The notes beneath the pieces are model-generated. The model saw only the letters and a list, made by a program, of their open reading frames with translations, did not search any database and was not told where the DNA came from. From Hyphomicrobiaceae bacterium (lineage in GTDB: Bacteria > Pseudomonadota > Alphaproteobacteria > Rhizobiales > Hyphomicrobiaceae): DNA of 7,960 bases. Position numbers and translations under genes: made by a program. The stretch spans positions 1 to 7,960 of the forward strand of contig JAFMSC010000179.1 of the NCBI GenBank assembly GCA_017353825.1, read 5' to 3'. This document shows positions 1 through 6,359 of this stretch, piece by piece. Numbering within the stretch: position 1 is the stretch's first letter; the number at the start of each line of letters is the position of its first letter.

Positions 1-57
1 CTCCGCCTGCGGTCGGGTATTTGCCGCATCCCGCCAGGCCAGACCCGGCGCGCAGCG

Positions 58-82
58 CTTTTCTTGCCGCCCCTTTTCTTGC
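58..82 (+). repeat. Two 10-bp direct repeats upstream of sbp
   Basis: CTTTTCTTGC occurs at 58-67 and again at 73-82, so the copies are 15 bp apart start to start. The copies are exact. They lie about 160-180 bp before the first gene. They could be a distal protein-binding site or simple sequence slippage; nothing in the sequence decides between these. Confidence 0.4.
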
Positions 83-141
83 GGGCCCTAGTCGTGCTTG
101 AAACTTGAAGCAACCTCCAGGGGAACCCAATGGCGGCGCGG

Positions 142-200
142 GCATTTCAGGTCGAATGCTTAGTTCATGAATTCTTCTTAGTTCGATTATCGCGGGGGAT
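142..200 (+). promoter_or_regulatory. Candidate sbp operon control region
   Basis: This A+T-rich patch in an otherwise G+C-rich region lies 40-100 bp before the first gene. It holds two direct copies of CTTAGTTC (159-166 and 177-184), 18 bp apart start to start, and a weak -10-like GATTAT (185-190). No good -35 hexamer sits 16-18 bp upstream, which would suit a promoter needing an activator. LysR-type regulators of the CysB family typically bind just upstream of or over the -35 region of sulfur genes, so this is a reasonable candidate. I did not match it to a known CysB consensus; the assignment is inference from position and base composition. Confidence 0.3.
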
Positions 201-241
201 CGCTAGGTTGCCGCCCCAGGGGTCAACCAACGAGGCGCTCA

Positions 242-1264
242 ATGGCCGTCAGCCACCTCCCCGTCAGCGATCTCCGTCGCCGCGCCCTGGCGCTGGCGCT
301 CGTGCTAGCCGGCTGGCACGTGGCTCACGCCGACACGACGCTGCTCAACGTCTCCTACGATCCGACGCGGGAGCTCTATCAGGAATTCAACGCCGCCTTC
401 GCCAGGTACTGGAAGGACAAGACAGGCGAAACCGTCTCCGTCAAGCAGTCGCACGGCGGCTCCGGCAAGCAGGCCCGCGCCGTCATCGACGGCCTGGAGG
501 CGGACGTGGTGACACTCGCGCTTGCCTACGACATTGACGCCCTCTGTCAGCGGGGCAACCTCATCCCGGCCGACTGGCAGAAGCGCCTGCCGAACAACTC
601 CTCTCCGTATACCTCCACCATCGTGTTCCTGGTCCGCAAGGGCAATCCCAAGCGGATCAAGGACTGGAACGACCTCATCAGGCCCGGCGTCGAGGTGATC
701 ACGCCCAATCCCAAGACCTCGGGCGGGGCGCGTTGGAACTATCTGGCGGCCTGGGCCTATGCGCTGGCTCAGCCCGGTGGCAGCGAGGCTGCGGCCAGGG
801 ATTTCATCACCAAGCTCTACAGGAACGTGAAGGTGCTCGACTCGGGCGCGCGCGGCTCGACCACCACCTTTGTCGAGCGCGGCATCGGCGACGTGTTCAT
901 CTCGTGGGAGAACGAGGCATTCCTGGCCATCAAGGAGCTGGGACCGGAAAAATTCGAGATCGTCGTGCCCAGTCTCTCGATCCTGGCCGAGCCGCCCGTG
1001 AGCGTCGTTGACAAGGTGGTGGACCGACGCGGGACGCGGACCATCGCCACCGAGTACCTGAAGTTCTGGTACACCCCGGAAGGCCAGGAGATCGCCGCCA
1101 AGCACGACTACCGACCGCGTGACCAGGCCGCGTCCGCCAAGTACGCCAGACAGTTCGTGGACGTGAAGCTCATCACCATCGACGACGTGTTCGGAGGCTG
1201 GCAGAAGGCCCAGAAGACGCACTTTGAGGACGGCGGCGTGTTCGACCAGATCTACGTCAAGTGA
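242..1264 (+). CDS. sbp: Periplasmic sulfate-binding protein (Sbp)
   Basis: This is the solute-binding subunit of the CysTWA sulfate ABC importer; it captures sulfate in the periplasm and delivers it to CysT/CysW. The 340-residue protein starts with a Sec signal peptide: a basic RRR (12-14), a hydrophobic stretch to about 27, and an AHA cleavage site after residue 30. The mature part carries the Sbp hallmarks LLNVSYD (34-40), QSHGGSGKQ (69-77), DVVTLALAYDID (88-99), NPKTSGGARWNY (156-167) and ISWENE (220-225). Ser160, Gly161, Gly162 and Trp222 become 130, 131, 132 and 192 after signal removal, the same numbers as known sulfate ligands of enterobacterial Sbp. A GAGG ribosome site (232-235) lies 6 bases before the ATG, and the start gives a complete signal peptide. 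It is the first gene of the cluster, 155 bp before a second binding protein. Length is normal for the family. Family assignment is near certain; strict sulfate specificity is inferred. Confidence 0.95.
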   Translation: MAVSHLPVSDLRRRALALALVLAGWHVAHADTTLLNVSYDPTRELYQEFNAAFARYWKDKTGETVSVKQSHGGSGKQARAVIDGLEADVVTLALAYDIDALCQRGNLIPADWQKRLPNNSSPYTSTIVFLVRKGNPKRIKDWNDLIRPGVEVITPNPKTSGGARWNYLAAWAYALAQPGGSEAAARDFITKLYRNVKVLDSGARGSTTTFVERGIGDVFISWENEAFLAIKELGPEKFEIVVPSLSILAEPPVSVVDKVVDRRGTRTIATEYLKFWYTPEGQEIAAKHDYRPRDQAASAKYARQFVDVKLITIDDVFGGWQKAQKTHFEDGGVFDQIYVK

Positions 1265-1325
1265 AGCCACTCTCAACCGCCCCGATCCTGCGCACGTTGA
1301 TGGACTGCGGACCTCGAAAGTGGAA

Positions 1326-1360
1326 CCTGACCGGGACCCCTGACTGGGACCCCTGACTGG
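1326..1360 (+). repeat. 13-bp tandem repeat between the binding-protein genes
   Basis: The 13-bp unit CCTGACTGGGACC is repeated about 2.7 times: 1326-1338 (one mismatch, CCTGACC), 1339-1351 (exact), then a partial CCTGACTGG at 1352-1360. It lies in the 155-bp non-coding gap between the two binding-protein genes and overlaps the arms of a predicted hairpin. The repeat is directly visible; copy number could vary between strains. Confidence 0.7.
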
Positions 1361-1378
1361 CCCAAGTGGGGCCGTCCC
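1346..1378 (+). other. Intergenic RNA hairpin between sbp and the second binding protein
   Basis: GGCCC (1359-1363) pairs with GGGCC (1369-1373) around the loop AAGTG, and GGGAC (1346-1350) pairs with GTCCC (1374-1378), leaving a bulge on one side. The first repeat copy offers an alternative GGGAC arm at 1333-1337. No T-run follows, so it is not a classical intrinsic terminator. In binding-protein operons such a hairpin can protect the 3' end of the upstream message and keep the binding protein in excess over the permease; that role here is inference. It could also act as a weak attenuator. Confidence 0.4.
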
Positions 1379-1419
1379 TGCTGTGCCAAGGCGATCTCAC
1401 CTAAATTTGGGAGCCGACG

Positions 1420-2442
1420 ATGCGGGTACTTGCCAGGATGTGGTCGGGTGCGGCCGGGGGCCTCCTGGGCGCCTGCTGCCTCCTGGTGATGTCCGGGGCG
1501 GGCTTGGCCCAGAGCACGCTGCTCAACGTCTCCTATGACGTGACGCGCGAACTTTACAAGGATATCAACCCCGCTTTCGTGGCCGACTGGAAGGCCAGGC
1601 ACGGCGAGGCGGTCACCGTCAATCAGTCGCACGGCGGCTCGAGCAAGCAGGCGCTGGCCGTCGCTTCGGGGCTCGAGGCCGACGTGGTGACGATGAACCA
1701 ACCGCCAGATATCGACATCCTCGTGGAGAAGGACGGGCTGGTGGCTACCGACTGGCGCGCCCGCTTCCCCCACGACGCTACGCCCTACACGACCATCACC
1801 GTGTTCATGGTGCGTCGCGGCAATCCCAAGGCCATCAAGGATTGGGACGACCTGGCCAAGCCTGGCTTTCAGGTGATCGTGCCAAACCCCAAGACGTCCG
1901 GTAATGGCCGTTACACCTACCTCGCCGCCTGGGGATACGCCCTCGGCAAGACCAGGAGCGAGACTGAGGCACGCGCGTTCGTCACCAGGCTGTTCGCCAA
2001 CGTGCCTGTGCTCGAGGGCGGCGGCCGCGGCGCCACCACCACCTTCACGCAGCGCGACGTGGGCGATGCGCTCGTCACCTTCGAGAACGAGGCGATCGCC
2101 ATTGCCGCCGAGCTTGGCGCCGGCAAATTCGATGTCGTCTACCCGTCGCTGAGCATCGAGGTGGCGCCGCCCGTGGCGATCGTCGATAGGGTCGTGGACC
2201 AGCGCGGCTCACGCAAGCTTGCCACCGCCTATCTGGCGTTCCTGTTCTCGCCGCAAGCCCAGGAGATCATCGCCAGCCATGCCTTCCGGCCGCGCGACGA
2301 GAACGTGCTTCAGAAGTTCGCAGGCCGGTTCCCGGCGATCAAGACGTTCAGCGTGGAGGCGACGCTCGGCAGCTGGGCCGAGGTTGAGGCCAAGCACTTC
2401 GCCGAGGGCGCCATCTACGATCAGATCGTGGTCAACCGCTGA
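1420..2442 (+). CDS. Second periplasmic binding protein, CysP-like (thiosulfate/sulfate)
   Basis: This is a paralogue of the preceding gene, also 340 residues, and aligns with it almost without gaps. A Sec signal peptide ends in GLA, with cleavage after residue 30. It shares LLNVSYD (34-40), QSHGGS (69-74) and DVVT (88-91), but at the diagnostic sites it resembles thiosulfate-binding CysP rather than Sbp: MNQPPDID (92-99) for LALAYDID, SGNGRYTY (160-167) for SGGARWNY, GGGRGATTTF (200-209), and VTFENE (219-224), where Phe221 replaces the Trp that hydrogen-bonds sulfate in Sbp. E. coli CysP has the same kinds of change (NQ, SGNARYTY, ISFESE). The ligand is therefore probably thiosulfate, or thiosulfate plus sulfate; this is inference. 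A GGGAG site (1409-1413) stands 6 bases before the ATG. The stop overlaps the cysT start as TGATG. An LGAC near residue 19 resembles a lipobox, but the hydrophobic core continues past it, so signal peptidase I cleavage is more likely. Confidence 0.9.
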   Translation: MRVLARMWSGAAGGLLGACCLLVMSGAGLAQSTLLNVSYDVTRELYKDINPAFVADWKARHGEAVTVNQSHGGSSKQALAVASGLEADVVTMNQPPDIDILVEKDGLVATDWRARFPHDATPYTTITVFMVRRGNPKAIKDWDDLAKPGFQVIVPNPKTSGNGRYTYLAAWGYALGKTRSETEARAFVTRLFANVPVLEGGGRGATTTFTQRDVGDALVTFENEAIAIAAELGAGKFDVVYPSLSIEVAPPVAIVDRVVDQRGSRKLATAYLAFLFSPQAQEIIASHAFRPRDENVLQKFAGRFPAIKTFSVEATLGSWAEVEAKHFAEGAIYDQIVVNR

Positions 2443-3353
2443 TGGCACAGGTGCGCGCGCACAGGGTGCTGCCCGGTTTCGGGCTGTCGATGGGTTACAC
2501 CGTGGCCTACCTGTCGCTGGTCGTGCTCATCCCGCTCTCGGCGGTCTTTATCAGAAGCGCATCCCTGTCGCCCGATGCCTTGTGGGCGGCGGTGACCTCG
2601 CCGCGCGTGATGGCATCCTACCGGCTGAGCTTCGGGGCTTCCCTGCTGGCCGCGGCCATTAACACGGTTTTCGGCTTTCTGCTGGCGTGGTCGCTGGTGC
2701 GCTACCGCTTTCCGGCCAAGCGCATCGTGGATGCGCTGGTGGACTTGCCCTTCGCCCTGCCGACCGCCGTGGCCGGCATCGCGCTCACGGCGCTCTACGC
2801 GCGCAACGGCTGGCTCGGCCAATACCTGGAGAACCTCGGCAGCAAGCTCGCCGCAGCGCTCGTGTACCTCTATCCCGGCGGAGCGTGGCTCGGCCCATAC
2901 TTGGAGCCCCTCAGCATCAAGGTCGCATTCACACCCTTGGGGGTGCTTGTGGCCCTCGTGTTCATCGGCCTGCCCTTCGTGGTGCGCACCGTGCAGCCGG
3001 TGCTGGACGACCTCGATACAGAACTGGAGGAGACGGCGGCCAGCCTCGGCGCGCGGCGCTGGCAGACCATGCGGCGCGTGGTGCTGCCGACCCTCATCCC
3101 CGCGCTCCTCACGGGCTTCGCGCTGGCGTTCGCGCGAGCCGTGGGCGAGTACGGATCAGTCATTTTCATCGCCGGCAACCTGCCGATGGTGTCGGAGATC
3201 ACGCCGCTCATCATCATCACCAAGCTCGAGCAGTACGACTACGTGGGAGCGACCGCCGTGGCTGCCGTGATGCTGGTGGTGTCGTTCGTGCTGCTCTTCA
3301 CCATCAATGGTCTCCAGAGTTGGACGGACCGGCGCGTGGCGAAGGTGGGCTGA
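2442..3353 (+). CDS. cysT: Sulfate/thiosulfate ABC transporter permease CysT (CysU)
   Basis: This is one of the two inner-membrane permeases of the CysTWA importer; with CysW it forms the channel and contacts CysA. Predicted membrane segments lie at roughly 15-37, 62-84, 97-119, 170-190, 217-240 and 270-292. The cytoplasmic EAA loop that docks on the ATPase is at about 196-216 (LEETAASLGA then RRVVLP), followed by AFARAVGEYGSVIFIAGN (234-251), a strongly conserved CysT stretch. At 303 residues it is about 25 longer than E. coli CysU (277). The excess is explained by a tandem in-frame duplication at residues 118-167, between the third segment and the IKVAFTPLG stretch that follows. The ATG overlaps the previous stop by one base (TGATG) with no strong ribosome site of its own, so translation is probably coupled to the binding-protein gene. 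It joins cysW by another TGATG. Confidence 0.95.
   Translation: MAQVRAHRVLPGFGLSMGYTVAYLSLVVLIPLSAVFIRSASLSPDALWAAVTSPRVMASYRLSFGASLLAAAINTVFGFLLAWSLVRYRFPAKRIVDALVDLPFALPTAVAGIALTALYARNGWLGQYLENLGSKLAAALVYLYPGGAWLGPYLEPLSIKVAFTPLGVLVALVFIGLPFVVRTVQPVLDDLDTELEETAASLGARRWQTMRRVVLPTLIPALLTGFALAFARAVGEYGSVIFIAGNLPMVSEITPLIIITKLEQYDYVGATAVAAVMLVVSFVLLFTINGLQSWTDRRVAKVG
2793..2942 (+). repeat. 75-bp tandem duplication inside cysT
   Basis: Two 25-codon units lie back to back, at 2793-2867 and 2868-2942. The best-kept core, 2811-2851 against 2886-2926, matches at 34 of 41 bases counted by eye. In protein, WLGQYLENLGSKLA (124-137) aligns with WLGPYLEPLSIKVA (149-162), 9 of 14 identical; the tails of the units have diverged. 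E. coli CysU has only one such unit, reading from NGWYGEW into IKVTYTWLG. The first copy keeps the NGW-like beginning and the second keeps the IKVAFTPLG-like end, as expected if an ancestral unit was duplicated in place. Confidence 0.75.
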
Positions 3354-4297
3354 TGGCAGTCTACCAAACAGCGGCACCGGGTGTGGCGCGCAGCGGAGCC
3401 GCGCGCTTCGAGGCCAATGCGGCCACGCGCGATCCGACCTGGGTCAAAATCGCAATCCTGACCATCTCGCTCGGCTTCTTCGCCCTCTTCTTGCTGATGC
3501 CGCTGATTGCGGTTTTTGTAGAGGCCTTCCGCAGGGGTTGGGCGACGTATATCGCCGCGCTCACCGAACCCGACGCGGTCTCGGCCATCCGGCTCACCGT
3601 GCTGATCGCTGCCATTGCGGTGCCGCTCAACCTTGTGTTCGGCGTGGCGGCCGCCTGGGCCATCACCAAGTTCGATTTCCGCGGCAAACAGTTCCTGATC
3701 ACGCTCATAGACCTGCCGTTCTCGGTCTCCCCCGTCATCTCCGGCCTCATCTACGTGCTGGTGTTCGGCGCCCAGGGCTGGTTCGGCCCGTTCCTGGTCG
3801 AGCACGGCATCAGGATCATCTTTGCGGTGCCGGGCATCGTGCTCGCCACCATCTTTGTCACCTTCCCCTTCGTCGCGCGCGAGCTGATCCCCCTGATGCA
3901 GGCCCAGGGGCGGGACGAGGAAGAGGCGGCCCTGGTGATGGGCGCCTCGGGATGGCAGATGTTCCGCAAGATCACCCTGCCCAACATCAAGTGGGCCCTG
4001 CTCTACGGCGTAATCCTGTGCAACGCCCGCGCCATGGGCGAGTTCGGCGCCGTTTCCGTCGTTTCCGGCCATATCAGGGGGCAGACCAACACCATGCCCC
4101 TGCACGTGGAGATCCTCTACAACGAGTACCAGTTCGCCGCGGCGTTCGCGGTCGCCTCGCTCTTGGCCATGCTGGCCCTGGTAACTCTGGTCGTGAAGAC
4201 CTACGTGGAGTGGAGGTCCGCCAGGGCGTCAGGGGCTGAGCCCCCGGCATCGGTAGCCACAGGAGCTGAACCCTCGGGACAGGGCGCAACGCCATGA
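3353..4297 (+). CDS. cysW: Sulfate/thiosulfate ABC transporter permease CysW
   Basis: This is the second membrane permease of the importer and the partner of CysT. The protein is 314 residues, slightly longer than E. coli CysW (291). Family marks include LTVLIAAIAVPLNLVFGV (about 80-97), DLPFSVSPVISGLIYVL (about 121-137), FVTFPFVARELIPLM, the EAA loop DEEEAALVMGASGWQMF (188-204) ending in KITLPN, and NARAMGEFGAVSVVSG with the following IRGQT. The first predicted membrane segment is at about 31-55 after a soluble N-terminal tail. The start used is the ATG that overlaps the cysT stop (TGATG); a GAAGG (3341-3345) lies 7 bases before it, and the frame stays open upstream only as out-of-frame reading of cysT. 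The last 25 or so residues are a Gly/Ala/Pro-rich tail with two GAEP copies, probably unstructured. The stop overlaps the cysA start (ATGA). Confidence 0.96.
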   Translation: MAVYQTAAPGVARSGAARFEANAATRDPTWVKIAILTISLGFFALFLLMPLIAVFVEAFRRGWATYIAALTEPDAVSAIRLTVLIAAIAVPLNLVFGVAAAWAITKFDFRGKQFLITLIDLPFSVSPVISGLIYVLVFGAQGWFGPFLVEHGIRIIFAVPGIVLATIFVTFPFVARELIPLMQAQGRDEEEAALVMGASGWQMFRKITLPNIKWALLYGVILCNARAMGEFGAVSVVSGHIRGQTNTMPLHVEILYNEYQFAAAFAVASLLAMLALVTLVVKTYVEWRSARASGAEPPASVATGAEPSGQGATP

Positions 4298-5385
4298 GCA
4301 TCGAGGTCCACGGCATCCGCAAGACCTTCGGGCGCTTCGTCGCGCTCGACGCGATTTCACTCGAATTCCCGACGGGCGAGCTGATCGCACTGCTCGGTCC
4401 GTCTGGCTGCGGAAAGACCACGCTTCTTAGGATCATTGCGGGGCTCGAGTTCGCCGACGTGGGCCGCGTGCTGTTCGACGGCGAAGATGCCGCGCAACGG
4501 GACGTGCGCGAGCGCCAGGTGGGCTTCGTGTTCCAGCACTACGCCCTGTTCCGGCACATGTCGGTGTTCGAGAACGTGGCCTTCGGCCTGCGCGTGAAGC
4601 CCAGGAAGCAGCGGCCGCCCGAGTCCTTCATCAAGAGGCGGGTGTACGAGCTGCTCGACCTCGTCCAGCTCGGCTGGCTGGCGCACCGCTATCCTGCACA
4701 GTTGTCGGGCGGACAGCGCCAGCGCATCGCGCTTGCGCGAGCCCTGGCGGTGGAGCCGCGCGTGCTCCTGTTGGACGAGCCGTTCGGCTCGCTCGATGCC
4801 AAGGTGCGCAAGGAGCTGCGCCAGTGGCTGCGCCGCCTCCACGATGAGCTGCACATCACGTCGATCTTCGTCACCCACGACCAGGATGAGGCCATCGAGG
4901 TGGCCGACCGCGTCGTGCTGATGAACAAGGGCAGGGTGGAGCAGACCGGTCCCACGCAGGACGTCTACGAGCACCCAGCAACCGCGTTTGCCTACAGCTT
5001 CCTCGGCGCGGTCAACCGGTTCCCCGGCCGTGTCGACGGCGGCAGCCTGCGCGTGGGCGACGCCACCGTGCCGCTCGCCGAGTGCCCCGGGGTGGGTGGG
5101 GGCGAGGAGGTGATCGCGTTCGCGCGGCCACACGAGCTCGACATCGTGGTGAACGGTGACGCGGGTGAGGGCGTTCCCGCTTCGGTGCGGCGCATCTTCA
5201 TCAGCGGGGCGGTCGCGCGCGTGGAGCTGACAGGCGATCCGCCGAGCGGCGAGGCCGCCGAGCCGCGGCGCTTCGAGGTGGAGATCACGCGCGAGCGGCT
5301 GGGCCAGCTCAATCTGCAGCCCGGTCAGGCGGTACGCTTGACCTCGTCGCGGCTCAGGGTGTTCCCGGTGGACCGCCAGAGCTGA
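4294..5385 (+). CDS. cysA: Sulfate/thiosulfate import ATP-binding protein CysA
   Basis: This is the cytoplasmic ATPase that powers the importer as a dimer bound to CysT/CysW. The protein has 363 residues. It contains Walker A GPSGCGKT (35-42), the Q-loop glutamine in FVFQH (Gln81), signature LSGGQRQRIALARAL (137-151), Walker B LLLDEP (158-163) with the catalytic Glu162, D-loop GSLD (165-168), and H-loop His195 in FVTHDQDEA. All residues needed for ATP hydrolysis are present. The C-terminal part, from about 238, is a TOBE-type regulatory domain containing FARPHELDI. An AGGG (4281-4284) lies 9 bases before the ATG, and the start overlaps the cysW stop by four bases. The last 61 bp are shared, antisense, with the convergent cysB-type gene, so no room remains for a separate terminator. 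Length is usual for the family. Confidence 0.97.
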   Translation: MSIEVHGIRKTFGRFVALDAISLEFPTGELIALLGPSGCGKTTLLRIIAGLEFADVGRVLFDGEDAAQRDVRERQVGFVFQHYALFRHMSVFENVAFGLRVKPRKQRPPESFIKRRVYELLDLVQLGWLAHRYPAQLSGGQRQRIALARALAVEPRVLLLDEPFGSLDAKVRKELRQWLRRLHDELHITSIFVTHDQDEAIEVADRVVLMNKGRVEQTGPTQDVYEHPATAFAYSFLGAVNRFPGRVDGGSLRVGDATVPLAECPGVGGGEEVIAFARPHELDIVVNGDAGEGVPASVRRIFISGAVARVELTGDPPSGEAAEPRRFEVEITRERLGQLNLQPGQAVRLTSSRLRVFPVDRQS

Positions 5386-6359
5386 GTCGCGGCAGCGCGG
5401 CGCTGGATGGCCTCGGCCTTTGCTTCCGTCTTGCCGGCGTGGGCCATCACCGCGGCCCTGACGACCTTCTCCGGCAGCGCCGGCGAACACAGCTCGATGA
5501 AGCGGTAGGCATAGGTGCGCAGGTAGCTGCCGCGGCGCACGGCAATCATGGTGGTATTAGGGTCGAACAGGTGGCTGCTGTCGATGAGCCTGAGCCCGGT
5601 GTCGCGCTTGGAGTTGAATGCCATCGCCGCAATGATGCCCACGCCAAGGCCCAGCTCGACGTAGGCCTTGAGCACATCGGCGTCCATGGCCGACATGACG
5701 ATGTCGGGTGCCAGGCCGGCCTGGGCGAACGCCCGGTCGATGGTGCCGCGCCCCGTGAACCCTTCGTGATAGGTGATGATGGGCCACTCGGCGAGCGCCT
5801 CGAGCATCAGCGTCTCGGCCTTGTCCAGGGGATGGCCCTTGGGCACCACCACGCCGTGCTGCCAGCCGTAGAAGGGAAAGGCGATGAGCGAGTGCCCGCT
5901 GCGCAAGGTTTCGGTACAAATGCCGATGTCAGCCGCGCCGGCCGACAGCATGGAATCGATCTCCGCCGGGCTCGCCTGGTGCAGCGTCAGGTGCACCTTG
6001 GGATACGCCATGCGGAAGGCAGCCACCACGTGCGGCAGCACGTAGCGCGCCTGCGTGTGGGTGGTGGCGATCACCAGTTTGCCCTGCTCGCGGTTGGAAA
6101 ACTGCTCGCCGAGGCGCTTGATGCTGGCGGTGTCGGCGAGCACGCGCTCGACGATCTCCACCATCTCCTTGCCGGGGTCGGTGAGGCCCAGCAGCCGCTT
6201 GCCGCGGCGCACGAACAGCTCGACCCCCAGTTCGTCCTCCAGGTCCTTGATGTGCTTGCTCACGCCCGACTGCGAGGTGAAAAGCGAGTTCGCGACCTCC
6301 GTCAGGTTGAAGTTGCGGCGTACGGTCTCGCGCACGATCCGGAGCTGCTGGAAGTTCAT
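5325..6359 (-). CDS. cysB: CysB-family LysR-type transcriptional regulator
   Basis: This is a DNA-binding regulator of sulfur-assimilation genes; CysB proteins activate uptake and reduction genes in response to O- or N-acetylserine and are antagonised by sulfide or thiosulfate. The 344-residue protein has a winged helix-turn-helix at about 5-63 (LTEVANSLFTSQSGVSKHI at 19-37) and a two-lobed effector domain from about 93. Pocket residues known from CysB are in place at the same numbers: Thr100, Thr102 and Gln103 in ATTHTQARY, Thr149 in CTETL, Thr202 in HEGFTGRG; MDADVLKAYVELGLGVGI is also typical. An AGGGA ribosome site (6368-6372, read on -) lies 8 bases before the ATG. The gene faces the transporter operon tail to tail, and its last 19 codons are antisense to cysA. 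It extends about 20 residues past E. coli CysB (324), with a charged, Ala-rich tail. A Cbl/SsuR-type paralogue is possible, but the location favours CysB. Confidence 0.92.
   Translation of the reverse strand: MNFQQLRIVRETVRRNFNLTEVANSLFTSQSGVSKHIKDLEDELGVELFVRRGKRLLGLTDPGKEMVEIVERVLADTASIKRLGEQFSNREQGKLVIATTHTQARYVLPHVVAAFRMAYPKVHLTLHQASPAEIDSMLSAGAADIGICTETLRSGHSLIAFPFYGWQHGVVVPKGHPLDKAETLMLEALAEWPIITYHEGFTGRGTIDRAFAQAGLAPDIVMSAMDADVLKAYVELGLGVGIIAAMAFNSKRDTGLRLIDSSHLFDPNTTMIAVRRGSYLRTYAYRFIELCSPALPEKVVRAAVMAHAGKTEAKAEAIQRRAAATQLWRSTGNTLSRDEVKRTA

Noticed and set aside
305..1276. Long open frame on the - strand opposite sbp
   Set aside because: It mirrors the sbp codons in a G+C-rich gene, its protein is rich in Arg/Gly/His/Asp without domain motifs, and sbp has unmistakable family motifs and a signal peptide.
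1420..1480. Possible lipobox (LGAC) in the second binding protein
   Set aside because: The hydrophobic core continues well beyond the Cys, and the GLA site at residue 30 aligns exactly with the mature start of the neighbouring Sbp.
3239..4105. 288-codon - strand frame opposite cysT/cysW
   Set aside because: It is a His/Asp/Gly-rich shadow of two clear permeases.
5393..5405. CAGCG-CGG-CGCTG inverted repeat just after the cysA stop
   Set aside because: The stem is only 5 bp with no T-run and lies inside the regulator's coding sequence; it is not adequate as a terminator.
4357..5490. 377-codon - strand frame opposite cysA
   Set aside because: It is a shadow of the ATPase gene; no recognisable domain is seen and the real - strand gene there is the LysR regulator in another frame.
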